Below are positions 42,752 through 52,022 of a DNA stretch of 64,000 nt, piece by piece. Each line of letters begins with the position of its first letter. Within the stretch, counting starts at the first letter, position 1. A program made the translations under genes and the position numbers. Source of the DNA: Putridiphycobacter sp045107045 (GTDB lineage: Bacteria; Bacteroidota; Bacteroidia; Flavobacteriales_D; Crocinitomicaceae); the NCBI GenBank assembly GCA_045107045.1, contig JBGCFR010000010.1, positions 1-64,000 on the forward strand, given 5' to 3'. Below the pieces are notes generated by a model. The model worked only from the letters and a program-made list of their open reading frames with translations. It was not told the origin of the DNA and did not search any database.

Positions 42752-44248
42752 ATGGGTAAATTTACATACGACTTAATTGTTATTGGAGGAGGACCAGCAG
42801 GGTATGCGGCTGCCATGCGATCAATTGATTTTGCTAAAAAAGTTTGTTTAATTGAAAAATCAAGGATTGGTGGGGCTGGTGTTTACCATGGTGCTCTGAG
42901 TTCTAAAACATTATGGGAACTTTCGCAAAGAGTTAGGAATGTCAACGAAACTATACTTTCAACTGGTATGAGTAAATTCGAATTGAGCTGGCATGATGTT
43001 AAAAAGAACCTAGAAGAAGCTGTTTTTGAACGCAAATTTCAATATTCGTGTCACATCAAGCTTCTGAAAAAAAGACGAGACGATCTTTTTTCTTATGAGA
43101 GAGGTACTGCCAAATTGATTACAAACAATGAAGTGCAAATCACAAAAAATGATGGCGAAATCAAAACAATAACAGCCGAAAACATTATTATAGCTACTGG
43201 AAGTAGCCCTAGAAAACTACCAAACATACCTTGCGACGAAGATACCATCCTTACATCAGACGGCATTGATAATATTATAGATTACCCTAAGAGTCTTGTT
43301 ATTGTTGGAGCTGGAGTGATTGGTTGCGAATATGCCACTATATTTTCGAACTTTGGTAAAACAAAAGTCTATTTGATTGATAGAGCCGATAGGATTCTGC
43401 CTTTTGAAGATACGGATATTTCAGATATGGTTTCTTCTAATCTCGAGAACAATGGCGTCACAATTCATCATAAAGCCCAACTAGAGCGTATGGAAATTAT
43501 TGATGGACAAGTTGAATATGAACTATCATATAGTGATGGTACCAGCGAAACAATTAGAGTGGAAAAAGCGCTCTTATCAGTTGGCAGGGTTTCAAATATT
43601 GAAAATATTGGTCTTGAAGAACTTGGTATAAAAAGAGGACCAAATGGACGAAACATAGGTGATAATGACACACAAACGAATATACCAAATATATATGCTG
43701 CTGGTGACGCCTCTGGAAGGATAGCACTTGTAAACATGGGAGAGATTGAGGCCAGGCATGCCGTTGAAAAAATGTTTGGAAATAAAAAAGAAAGGTTATC
43801 CTATGATAATGTTTGTACCATCATGTTTTTGCAACCAGAAGTAGCGGCTGTTGGACTAAATGTAAAAGAGTGCGTTGAACAAAACATTCCAATAAGAGTG
43901 GTTAAGTTAGATTACTCTGTAATGGCACGTGCTATTGCAATGCGCAAAACTCAAGGATTTTTTAAAATTATTGTCACTAATGATGACGACATGAAAATAC
44001 TTGGAATGAGAGCTGTGGGTGAACATGCCTCTTCAGCTATTCAAGCTGTAGCTCTGCAAATAAAAACAGGTAGAGGAATTGAATCTATTGCAGAACTGGT
44101 TCATCCGCATCCTTCAATTGTTGAAGGTGTGCAAGAATGCGTTAGAATGCTACTTAACAAATCTATTTTTAAAGCTTCTGTTTTTCAAGACAAATTGGCC
44201 TGTTATAGCTTAGTTGATGGCGTAAAAACTGAACTTCAAAGATTGTAA
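42752..44248 (+). CDS. FAD-dependent pyridine nucleotide oxidoreductase lacking the redox disulfide
   Basis: A 498-residue protein of the lipoamide-dehydrogenase/transhydrogenase family. The FAD motif is DLIVIGGGPAGYAA, the NAD site VIVGAGVIGCEYA and a conserved YAAGDASG. The usual CxxxxC disulfide in the first domain is missing: the site reads GGAGVYHGALSSK (40-52) with Gly43 and Ala48 at the cysteine positions. The C-terminal His-Glu pair (HPHPSIVE) is retained. It therefore resembles SthA-like transhydrogenases or a related electron-transfer flavoprotein. No partner gene is adjacent. Confidence 0.9.
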   Translation: MGKFTYDLIVIGGGPAGYAAAMRSIDFAKKVCLIEKSRIGGAGVYHGALSSKTLWELSQRVRNVNETILSTGMSKFELSWHDVKKNLEEAVFERKFQYSCHIKLLKKRRDDLFSYERGTAKLITNNEVQITKNDGEIKTITAENIIIATGSSPRKLPNIPCDEDTILTSDGIDNIIDYPKSLVIVGAGVIGCEYATIFSNFGKTKVYLIDRADRILPFEDTDISDMVSSNLENNGVTIHHKAQLERMEIIDGQVEYELSYSDGTSETIRVEKALLSVGRVSNIENIGLEELGIKRGPNGRNIGDNDTQTNIPNIYAAGDASGRIALVNMGEIEARHAVEKMFGNKKERLSYDNVCTIMFLQPEVAAVGLNVKECVEQNIPIRVVKLDYSVMARAIAMRKTQGFFKIIVTNDDDMKILGMRAVGEHASSAIQAVALQIKTGRGIESIAELVHPHPSIVEGVQECVRMLLNKSIFKASVFQDKLACYSLVDGVKTELQRL

Positions 44249-44302
44249 AAAGAAAATATATAATTAATCCAGCATAATTTCAGACTCTTTTGATGATATG
44301 CT

Positions 44303-44310
44303 TAAATTTG
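44303..44310 (+). promoter_or_regulatory. -7 box (TAAATTTG) upstream of the aminotransferase
   Basis: TAAATTTG matches TAnnTTTG and ends 19 bases before the ATG at 44330. Confidence 0.4.
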
Positions 44311-44329
44311 TATTCATAAACCCGTTTGT

Positions 44330-45520
44330 ATGAAAATCCTATCTGACAAAGTCAATCAACTAGAAGAGTCCGCTACAATTGCAATGGCGCAAAAAAGTCG
44401 AGCCTTAAAAGAACAGGGCATTGATATTATTTCATTGAGTTTAGGTGAACCTGACTTTAATGTACCAGACTTTATAAAGGCTTCTGCAAAACAAGCTATT
44501 GATGATAATTACTCAAAGTATACACCTGTACCTGGTTATCTTGATTTAAGAAAAGCTGTTGTAGAAAAATTTAAACGAGATAATGGCTTAACCTATAAAC
44601 CAAACCAAATAGTAGTCTCTACTGGTGCTAAACAAAGTTTGATTAATGTAATTCTTGCTTTGATTAACGAAGGTGATGAAGTAATTATACCAGCCCCTTA
44701 TTGGGTCACTTATTTTGAACAAGTAAAAATGGCTGGAGGCATTCCAATTACCGTCCATGCTGAAATTGAAAATGATTTCAAGATTACTGCTCAGCAAATA
44801 AAAAATGCGGTGACAAGTCGAACTAAATTAATGATTTTTAGTAATCCTTGTAATCCCACAGGTGCTTCCTATTCCAGAGAAGAATTAAAGGAAATTGCAC
44901 AAGTTGTTTCAGATACACCTAATTTTTATGTGATTTCAGATGAGATATATGAACATATTAATTTTGTAAGAAAACATGAAAGTTTTGCGCAATTCCCTGA
45001 AGTATACGACAGAACTATTACTGTAAACGGACTCTCCAAAGCCTTTGCTATGACTGGATACAGACTTGGATATATTGGCGCTCCTGAAATTATTGCTAAT
45101 GCAGCATCAAAACTTCAAGGGCAATACACATCAGGTACATGTTCAATTGCTCAGCGGGCAGCTATAACAGCATTACAAACTGATCCAAAGGAGTTGAAGT
45201 ACATGATTGATGCCTTTAATGCAAGACGATTAATTGTCTTCGATTTGTTAAAGACAATTTCAAATATTAAAGTAAATCTGCCAGAAGGCGCATTCTACTA
45301 TTTTATTGATATATCGTATTATTTTGGTAAAACCTTGCATGGAAAGTTAATTAAAAATGCTACAGATATGTCGCTCTATCTCTTAAGCAAAGCAAATGTT
45401 GCCGTTGTAACTGGAGAAGCTTTTGGAAATGATAAATGCATTCGTTTATCATATGCAACAGATGAAGCGACACTTCGAGAGGCCGTTGATAGAATAAAAG
45501 CAGCATTAGAAACTAATTAA
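44330..45520 (+). CDS. Class I PLP-dependent aminotransferase
   Basis: The 396-residue enzyme resembles aspartate aminotransferase AspC-like class I proteins: ISLSLGEPDFNVPDF, FSNPCNPTGASY, VISDEIYEHI and the lysine loop GLSKAFAMTGYRLGYIG, with the terminal LSYATDEATLREAV. It would interconvert amino and keto acids in the cytoplasm. Its stop codon is directly followed by the ATG of the PfkB gene, so the two are translationally coupled. Confidence 0.92.
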   Translation: MKILSDKVNQLEESATIAMAQKSRALKEQGIDIISLSLGEPDFNVPDFIKASAKQAIDDNYSKYTPVPGYLDLRKAVVEKFKRDNGLTYKPNQIVVSTGAKQSLINVILALINEGDEVIIPAPYWVTYFEQVKMAGGIPITVHAEIENDFKITAQQIKNAVTSRTKLMIFSNPCNPTGASYSREELKEIAQVVSDTPNFYVISDEIYEHINFVRKHESFAQFPEVYDRTITVNGLSKAFAMTGYRLGYIGAPEIIANAASKLQGQYTSGTCSIAQRAAITALQTDPKELKYMIDAFNARRLIVFDLLKTISNIKVNLPEGAFYYFIDISYYFGKTLHGKLIKNATDMSLYLLSKANVAVVTGEAFGNDKCIRLSYATDEATLREAVDRIKAALETN

Positions 45521-46513
45521 ATGGAAGAGATTAAAAGGGCATTTAAGCAATTTGTTGACAAAAAAGTGATTGTGATTGGGGATGTTATGGTTGATACTTA
45601 CATCCATGGCAAAGTCAATCGTATTTCACCTGAGGCCCCTGTACCTGTTGTAAATTTTGAGTCGCGATCAAATCATTTAGGTGGAGCTGCCAATGTAGCC
45701 TTAAATATAAAAGCGCTTGGCGCAACTGCTTTCATTTGTTCCTTTATTGGGCAAGATGATAATGGATTACTTTTTAATAAACTACTTAGTGAAAATCATC
45801 TCTCTTCGAACGGAATATTAGAGTCAGATGAAAGAATGACTTCAGTAAAGACAAGAGTGATTGGGAACAATCAACAATTATTAAGAGTAGATGAAGAAAT
45901 AACAGAAGATTTAACTTCAGTGATGCAATACAATTTAATTGAAAAGGTAAAAAGTATTGCTATACAAGAGAAAATTGATGCCATTATTTTTGAAGACTAT
46001 AATAAAGGTATTTTAACCGAACAATTGATTACAAACATCATAGAATTTTCAACCAAAAATAATATCGTCACTTGTGTTGATCCAAAAATTAAAAACTTTT
46101 TAGCTTACAAAAACGTGACCTTATTTAAACCAAATTTAAAGGAGTTAAAAAATGGATTGATGGTTGATTTTGATTATCCTAAACATAAAGATAGATTCTT
46201 ACAAGCAGTAGAATCACTTAAGGATAAATTAAATCATCAATATACTTTAATTACCCTTTCTGAACATGGTGTTTTCTTAGATAATGGAAGCACGAATCAT
46301 TTCATTCCTGCACATTATAGAAACATTGCTGATGTATCTGGTGCTGGAGATACCGTAATTAGTGTAGCTGCATTATGTTTAATTAGCGGGCTTGACACAA
46401 AAAATACAGCAGAAATTGCGAATCTAGCTGGTGGTTTAGTTTGCGAGAAAGTAGGGGTTATATCTGTTGATAAAGAACAGTTGCTGACTGAAGCCATTAA
46501 ATCAATACAATAA
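45521..46513 (+). CDS. D-glycero-beta-D-manno-heptose-7-phosphate kinase-like PfkB protein
   Basis: The 330-residue PfkB sugar kinase has VIVIGDVMVDTYIHGKVNRI-type residues near the start and the conserved RISPEAPVPVV typical of the HldE N-terminal kinase domain. Further blocks are HLGGAANVALNI, VDPK and the catalytic VSGAGDTVIS. It lacks the C-terminal cytidylyltransferase-like domain of HldE, so it is the single-domain form. It would make heptose-1,7-bisphosphate for lipopolysaccharide. It is followed by ubiE 14 bases later. Confidence 0.85.
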   Translation: MEEIKRAFKQFVDKKVIVIGDVMVDTYIHGKVNRISPEAPVPVVNFESRSNHLGGAANVALNIKALGATAFICSFIGQDDNGLLFNKLLSENHLSSNGILESDERMTSVKTRVIGNNQQLLRVDEEITEDLTSVMQYNLIEKVKSIAIQEKIDAIIFEDYNKGILTEQLITNIIEFSTKNNIVTCVDPKIKNFLAYKNVTLFKPNLKELKNGLMVDFDYPKHKDRFLQAVESLKDKLNHQYTLITLSEHGVFLDNGSTNHFIPAHYRNIADVSGAGDTVISVAALCLISGLDTKNTAEIANLAGGLVCEKVGVISVDKEQLLTEAIKSIQ

Positions 46514-46526
46514 AGAAACGCACAAT

Positions 46527-47255
46527 ATGTCAGAGCAAATTAAGCCATACAATAAAGCTAACACCTCAAAGAAAGAAGAAGTAGCTGAAATGTTTAATAA
46601 TATTTCAACAAAATACGATTTTTTAAACCACTTTTTATCCTTGGGAATTGACAAAATATGGCGTAAAAAGGCGGTTAAAATTTTAGGTGAAAATAACCCA
46701 AAAACCATACTCGACATGGCTACAGGAACAGGTGACTTTGCAATAGAAGCACTCAAGCTCAATCCTGAAAAGATTATTGGTGTAGATATTTCTATCGGAA
46801 TGTTGGAAGTAGGCCGTAAAAAAATGAAAAAGAGAGAAATCGACCATATCATTGACATGCAAATAGGAGATTCTGAAAATCTAAAATTTGAAAACAACAC
46901 TTTTGATGCTTACACTGTTGCATTTGGTGTTAGAAATTTTCAAAACCTTAAGGCTGGAATGACAGAGTTGAATAGGGTGCTTAAACCAGGAGGAAGAGGC
47001 GTAATTTTGGAATTTTCAAAGCCAAAAAAATTCCCTATTAAACAGTATTATAAATTTCACTCTAAGTATATTATTCCTACTATCGGAAAAGCCATTTCGA
47101 AAGATAAGAGTGCCTATGAATATCTACCTGAATCAATTGCAGCATTTCCAGAAGGTCAAAATTTTATTGAAATTTTAGAGCAAACAGGCTATAAAAACTG
47201 TAAGATGAAACCTGTAGCAGGAGGAATCGCAACTATTTATTGGGGCGAAAAATAA
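46527..47255 (+). CDS. ubiE: Demethylmenaquinone / 2-methoxy-polyprenyl-benzoquinol methyltransferase
   Basis: The 242-residue class I methyltransferase has the UbiE signature: VAEMFNNISTKYDFLNHFLS, TILDMATGTGDFAIEAL, GVDISIGMLEVGRKK, and the diagnostic VAFGVRNFQNLKAGMTELNR-type block. It methylates demethylmenaquinol, since Bacteroidota use menaquinone. It is last in a plus-strand run with the kinase and aminotransferase genes. Confidence 0.95.
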   Translation: MSEQIKPYNKANTSKKEEVAEMFNNISTKYDFLNHFLSLGIDKIWRKKAVKILGENNPKTILDMATGTGDFAIEALKLNPEKIIGVDISIGMLEVGRKKMKKREIDHIIDMQIGDSENLKFENNTFDAYTVAFGVRNFQNLKAGMTELNRVLKPGGRGVILEFSKPKKFPIKQYYKFHSKYIIPTIGKAISKDKSAYEYLPESIAAFPEGQNFIEILEQTGYKNCKMKPVAGGIATIYWGEK

Positions 47256-47321
47256 ATACCGATACACTTTTTACTGTTAACAACTTCAAAACATTTCACT
47301 AAGTAAAGTCTAATTATCAAT

Positions 47322-47329
47322 TAGTTTTG
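47322..47329 (+). promoter_or_regulatory. -7 box (TAGTTTTG) upstream of the 47.35 kb gene
   Basis: TAGTTTTG matches TAnnTTTG and ends 21 bases before the ATG at 47351, supporting that start over one upstream of the box. Confidence 0.45.
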
Positions 47330-47350
47330 TTTCAAAGAAGTATTACCCAT

Positions 47351-47890
47351 ATGTTTGGATTAGCGATTAGAAAAAAGATTGACGAAGAACAATTATCTAA
47401 CATTTTCGTCAATGCCTTATTGGAAGCTGTTGAAAATGGATTTGATGACGTAGCGGCTGCCATTAATGAAGATCCTGCATTTAGTTCATCCCCAAATATT
47501 CAAAATAATGCATTTGATCAGTTTTTATTGATTGTGATTACAGCCAATCTAAACTATCTCAGTCAAAATTCAGAAATTGATAACGTAGAGGATCTTAAAC
47601 GAAAAATTGTGTCGAAATACGCTAAGATATTTGACCAAGATGCTATTGCTTTCGAAAAATTGATTGATGATATGGCTTCTTTTATTTCGCAGATAAATTA
47701 CCCGTCTAAAAATTATTTATATGGTATTTCAAAAGCCATTTTTTATAAATATAATTTAAACGATTATCAAGAATCATACTTCCAAACTATGAACAATCCT
47801 AACCCTTTATTTTTAAAGAGAATGGATGAAATCACAAGCCATTTTTTATGGGATTGGGACACTTTTTTCAAAAAGCATAAACTGCAATAA
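47351..47890 (+). CDS. Conserved hypothetical soluble helical protein
   Basis: From the ATG at 47351 the product has 179 residues (MFGLAIRKKIDEEQLSNIF). It is mostly helical and acidic, with no signal peptide. I do not recognise a named family. The N-terminal MFGL..KKID..KL..IFVN block recurs in unnamed Bacteroidota proteins as I recall them. In many Bacteroidota the gene after ubiE is porT (a T9SS component); this protein is not PorT-like, which has a beta-barrel. Confidence 0.7.
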   Translation: MFGLAIRKKIDEEQLSNIFVNALLEAVENGFDDVAAAINEDPAFSSSPNIQNNAFDQFLLIVITANLNYLSQNSEIDNVEDLKRKIVSKYAKIFDQDAIAFEKLIDDMASFISQINYPSKNYLYGISKAIFYKYNLNDYQESYFQTMNNPNPLFLKRMDEITSHFLWDWDTFFKKHKLQ

Positions 47891-47946
47891 TTAGTACTTG
47901 TTAAAAATTAAATCTCTAATCCCTTTTAGAGTATCAATAATGTGTT

Positions 47947-47954
47947 TAACTTTG
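47947..47954 (+). promoter_or_regulatory. -7 box (TAACTTTG) upstream of pyrG
   Basis: TAACTTTG matches TAnnTTTG and ends 26 bases before the pyrG ATG at 47981. The first transcribed bases would be within gtgtcccg. Confidence 0.45.
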
Positions 47955-47980
47955 TGTCCCGTAGTTAACAAAACACTTTC

Positions 47981-49582
47981 ATGTCACATTCAACAAAGTA
48001 TATCTTTGTAACCGGCGGAGTTACATCATCATTAGGTAAAGGGATTATCTCTGCTTCTTTAGCTAAATTATTGCAATCCCGAGGTTACTCAGTGACTATT
48101 CAAAAATTAGACCCTTATATCAATATTGATCCAGGTACTTTGAATCCTTACGAACATGGTGAATGTTTTGTCACTGATGATGGTGCAGAGACTGACCTAG
48201 ATTTAGGCCACTACGAACGATTTTTAAATACATCTACTTCACAAGCTAATAATGTCACTACAGGTCGAATTTATCAATCAGTCATTGAAAAAGAAAGACG
48301 AGGTGAGTTTTTAGGCAAAACTGTTCAAGTAGTGCCTCATATAACTGATGAAATTAAAGAACGGGTTCAAATTTTAGGTAAAAAAGGAACTTATGATATT
48401 GTGATTACAGAAATTGGTGGAACAGTAGGTGATATTGAATCTTTACCATATATTGAAGCAGTAAGACAACTAGTTTGGGAATTACCAAAAGATTGTTTGG
48501 TCATTCACTTGACACTTGTCCCCTACTTGGCTGCTGCTGGTGAGTTAAAAACAAAACCTACTCAACACTCTGTTAAAGAATTAAGAGAAGAAGGTATTCA
48601 ACCTGATATCTTAGTTTGTAGAACAGAGCACGAACTAGACGATTCTATTCGAAATAAGATTGCAAAGTTTTGCAATGTCAGTAACGATTCTGTAATTCAA
48701 TCTATTGATGCGGCCTCCATTTATGAAGTGCCATTGTTAATGTTAGAAGAAAAACTAGATTTAGTTGTAATGAACAAACTAAATCTCCCTGTTTTAGCCG
48801 AGCCAAGCTTAAACGAATGGCGAGCATTTTTGAACAGTGTTAATGAACCAAAACAGACTGTTAATATTGCATTAGTTGGCAAGTATATTGAGTTAAAAGA
48901 TGCCTATAAATCTATTGTTGAAGCTTTCGGTCATGCAGGGGCGGCAAATGAATGTAAGGTAAACATAAACTGGATTCATTCTGAAGAATTGACTGATGAA
49001 AATGTAGCTAACACATTAAAAGATTGCCAAGGCCTTTTAGTTGCACCTGGATTTGGTTCAAGAGGCATTGAAGGAAAAATAACAGCGATCAAACATGTCC
49101 GTGAAAACAATATTCCGTTCTTAGGTATTTGTTTAGGCATGCAGTGTGCAGTAATAGAGTTTGCAAGAAATGTTTTAGGTTGGTCAGATTCGCATTCAGC
49201 TGAAATGAATGAAAATTCAACGCATAAAGTGATTGATTTAATGGCGGAACAAAAACACATTGTTGATATGGGTGGAACTATGCGTCTCGGCGCATACGAC
49301 TGCTCAGTTGCGGACAATTCCAAACTACATAATTCGTACCAATCAAATGCCATTAGTGAGCGTCACCGTCACCGCTATGAATTCAATAACCAATATTTAA
49401 GCGACTTTGAAAATGCAGGAATGATTGCCACTGGTAAAAATCCTAAAACAGATTTAGTAGAAGTAGTTGAAATCCCTAATCACAAATGGTTTGTTGGCGT
49501 ACAGTATCATCCTGAATATAAAAGTACCGTGTTGAATCCCCATCCTTTATTTAAGGAGTTTGTAAAGGTGGCTTTGGGGTAA
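47981..49582 (+). CDS. pyrG: CTP synthase
   Basis: The 533-residue enzyme has the synthetase domain (YIFVTGGVTSSLGKGIISAS, QKLDPYINIDPGTLNPYEHG, EIGGTVGDIES) and the glutaminase domain with the nucleophile Cys in GICLGMQCAV and the His/Glu of YHPEYKS. It makes CTP from UTP and glutamine. Full length. It is convergent with the T9SS CotH gene, with only four bases between the stops. Confidence 0.98.
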   Translation: MSHSTKYIFVTGGVTSSLGKGIISASLAKLLQSRGYSVTIQKLDPYINIDPGTLNPYEHGECFVTDDGAETDLDLGHYERFLNTSTSQANNVTTGRIYQSVIEKERRGEFLGKTVQVVPHITDEIKERVQILGKKGTYDIVITEIGGTVGDIESLPYIEAVRQLVWELPKDCLVIHLTLVPYLAAAGELKTKPTQHSVKELREEGIQPDILVCRTEHELDDSIRNKIAKFCNVSNDSVIQSIDAASIYEVPLLMLEEKLDLVVMNKLNLPVLAEPSLNEWRAFLNSVNEPKQTVNIALVGKYIELKDAYKSIVEAFGHAGAANECKVNINWIHSEELTDENVANTLKDCQGLLVAPGFGSRGIEGKITAIKHVRENNIPFLGICLGMQCAVIEFARNVLGWSDSHSAEMNENSTHKVIDLMAEQKHIVDMGGTMRLGAYDCSVADNSKLHNSYQSNAISERHRHRYEFNNQYLSDFENAGMIATGKNPKTDLVEVVEIPNHKWFVGVQYHPEYKSTVLNPHPLFKEFVKVALG

Positions 49583-49586
49583 GCTA

Positions 49587-51884
49587 TTATTTTTGAATTA
49601 TTATTTTTTCACTGGCTGAAATCTGATTATTTCTGAAATTGACTGTGTAGAATCCATTTGAGAGAAAACTTAAATCTAGCTCCATTACCACGCTTGTAAT
49701 TGCATTAGAATAGACCGCTTGTCCTATGTTATTATAAATAGTAACTGTACCACCTAAATTTCCTTCAAGATCTAATAACATGGTAAACTGCCCACTGCTT
49801 GGATTAGGAAATAACTTGATTGTTTCAAAATCGTCACTTTGCTCATATAGGCAATTAAAATTCTCGAGATTATCCAAACCAAATTCATTGATTAAATGAT
49901 TTTTCATAACACAGGGTCTGGTATTAAGAAAGTTTTCCAAATAATCACAATCACTCTGCCATTTATCATAACTTTTAGGTATTTGCCATCTTGTTATGTG
50001 ATGAGATATCTCTGGGTCATACAATGACTTAAACTCATCAAATATACTAAGGGCAGAAATGGGTGCAAAGGAATTCTCAAGATGGTAGATATAACGAGAA
50101 ACAAAATCCGTTTTAAACCCTTCATTCTTCATTAAACCATTATAGATAATAGCCAATTTTACATCCGACTCTTGAAGTTTGGTAAACGGATTTAGATTAA
50201 CATCTCCAATAGCTGCATCAAGGTCATATAATAACCATCTCCATCTAGTATCTCCTTTCTGTTTACTCCACAGTTTGACATTATTACCCGGCCAATCGCG
50301 GTTGCCAAAATAAGTCTCCACAATCATATAATCCATGAAATTTTTAATGTCCAGAAACTTTTCTATTTCGTTATAGTTAGCTTTAATTGTCAAATCGTGA
50401 TTTGCAATAAAATCTAACAAATCAAGATAACTATCTCCACTACCCACTTCAACTGCACCATTACCGTTTACAACATTAATGCTGTCCTGATCTACATTAT
50501 GTATATTTTCAAAGTAATATTTATCTTGTCTTTCGCGTAAGTTATGGATTCCCCAATACTCCCCATTAATAAACAAATGAGAAGGTTTAGACATTTGAAC
50601 ATCTAGGTCAATTGAAGAATTTCCAACTAAAGTGTGAATATAATCGTCTTGGAAAAGGGTGTTCCTCTGCCACCAAGAGGTAAAGGAGGATCTCATTATG
50701 ATTCGCTTGTGTTCACCGTAATCCCTATTATCAAATATAGACTTCTTTAAACTTGACCGTCCATATTCATCTCGGAAATATAATCGCATTGATTTTTGTG
50801 GTGCGCTTCTTGATTTTTGCCCTGAAATTCGAAGGCCTACATTTTCCGAAAAATCAAGCTCACCAGCTTTATTGAACCATTCTAGGTTGCCTATTTTCTC
50901 CCAAGCATCTCCCCTCTTAAAATAGTTTCCTGTCCATCCTGCATTGTCTTCATCCAAATACTTTCCTGGCACATAAATACCTTTATCATAATCAAATAAA
51001 GATAAACTATCTATGGTAATTGACAGTACCGGAAAAGTATAATCATGTTTCTCGGCAAAGTAGGTTTGACTATATATTAGACTGGTCATTTCACCGTTTT
51101 TGAAAGCAACAGCTTTTATCACAACAGCTTTTCGAACGTTTGTTTGCGGTATTTGAAAACCTGATATTTTATTGGGCCAGATATCAGGATCAAAAGCGAG
51201 ATGTGTAGTTGGGATTATTGAAAGGTTATTCTGTAGTGGCTTGGAAATTGGAATGGCTTGGACATATAATTTAGAATTCAGACTCGGAATAGAGCCGTCA
51301 GTAGTATAGTAAACACTATCGGCACATGTCATTTCTAAGGAAAATGATTCTGCATAAAAGCCGGAAGGTTTAGAAAAATTAATCACTTTTAAAAGTTGTT
51401 CACTGTTATTTGAAAGGCCAGGTGTTGGATTTGAAATAATTCCAAAATTAGCAGTCCCATCATCCACTCTACCATAAGTTTGATTTGACTTAAGTGAAGG
51501 TAAATTTAAATTGTCCAAAATTGTCCCAGATGCATTTGACAAAATGATACGTTCGCCCGAACTACTAATTTTAAAATTACTATGCAATTGACTACTACTA
51601 ACTCTATCTTTTCCCGACGCAAATACTAATAAAAAGTCGTTCGGATTAACTGTGACTGAAGGAAAAGTCCATTTTTGAGTTTCGTCTAGTTCATCACTTA
51701 AGTAGTAACCCTCTAAATCAATAGCTGAATTAGAATTATTATATAACTCTATCCAATCCACAAAATCACCATCCTCATCAAAAATAGATGTAGAATTTGA
51801 ACTCATCACCTCATTTATAACCAAATTTTGCGAAAAAACACAAACTGATAATTGAGTAAAAATGATAAGAGTAAGTAATCTCAT
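49587..51884 (-). CDS. Secreted CotH kinase with lamin-tail, chitobiase-like and T9SS type A domains
   Basis: A 765-residue cargo protein. In order: signal peptide (SVCVFSQ), a lamin-tail domain (LVINEVMSSN, DFVDWIELYNNSN, about 20-125), a chitobiase-like C-terminal-type domain (VYYTTDGSIP), and a CotH core with LFINGEYWGIHNLRERQD and RWLLYDLDAAIG (Asp554, Asp556). A T9SS type A sorting domain ends the protein (LFPNPSSGQFTML to EKIIIQK). It is therefore exported through the T9SS to the surface or medium. The DLD motif suggests an active CotH kinase. It is convergent with pyrG. Confidence 0.9.
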   Translation of the reverse strand: MRLLTLIIFTQLSVCVFSQNLVINEVMSSNSTSIFDEDGDFVDWIELYNNSNSAIDLEGYYLSDELDETQKWTFPSVTVNPNDFLLVFASGKDRVSSSQLHSNFKISSSGERIILSNASGTILDNLNLPSLKSNQTYGRVDDGTANFGIISNPTPGLSNNSEQLLKVINFSKPSGFYAESFSLEMTCADSVYYTTDGSIPSLNSKLYVQAIPISKPLQNNLSIIPTTHLAFDPDIWPNKISGFQIPQTNVRKAVVIKAVAFKNGEMTSLIYSQTYFAEKHDYTFPVLSITIDSLSLFDYDKGIYVPGKYLDEDNAGWTGNYFKRGDAWEKIGNLEWFNKAGELDFSENVGLRISGQKSRSAPQKSMRLYFRDEYGRSSLKKSIFDNRDYGEHKRIIMRSSFTSWWQRNTLFQDDYIHTLVGNSSIDLDVQMSKPSHLFINGEYWGIHNLRERQDKYYFENIHNVDQDSINVVNGNGAVEVGSGDSYLDLLDFIANHDLTIKANYNEIEKFLDIKNFMDYMIVETYFGNRDWPGNNVKLWSKQKGDTRWRWLLYDLDAAIGDVNLNPFTKLQESDVKLAIIYNGLMKNEGFKTDFVSRYIYHLENSFAPISALSIFDEFKSLYDPEISHHITRWQIPKSYDKWQSDCDYLENFLNTRPCVMKNHLINEFGLDNLENFNCLYEQSDDFETIKLFPNPSSGQFTMLLDLEGNLGGTVTIYNNIGQAVYSNAITSVVMELDLSFLSNGFYTVNFRNNQISASEKIIIQK

Positions 51885-52022
51885 TTCTTGTTTTAAAGCT
51901 TCAGTAAAAGTAACGAATAAAACAACAATTTAGTTTGATGAAAATTTGAAATAGAATACTTTTTTCAAATTCTATTAAACCTTTTGTAATATATTTAGTC
52001 TAAAAAGAAAACTCAATCTAAT

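Noticed and set aside
47891..47980. pyrG leader as a GGGC-type reiterative-transcription attenuator
   Set aside because: The start region reads gtgtcccg, without the G run and terminator hairpin known from Gram-positive pyrG leaders.
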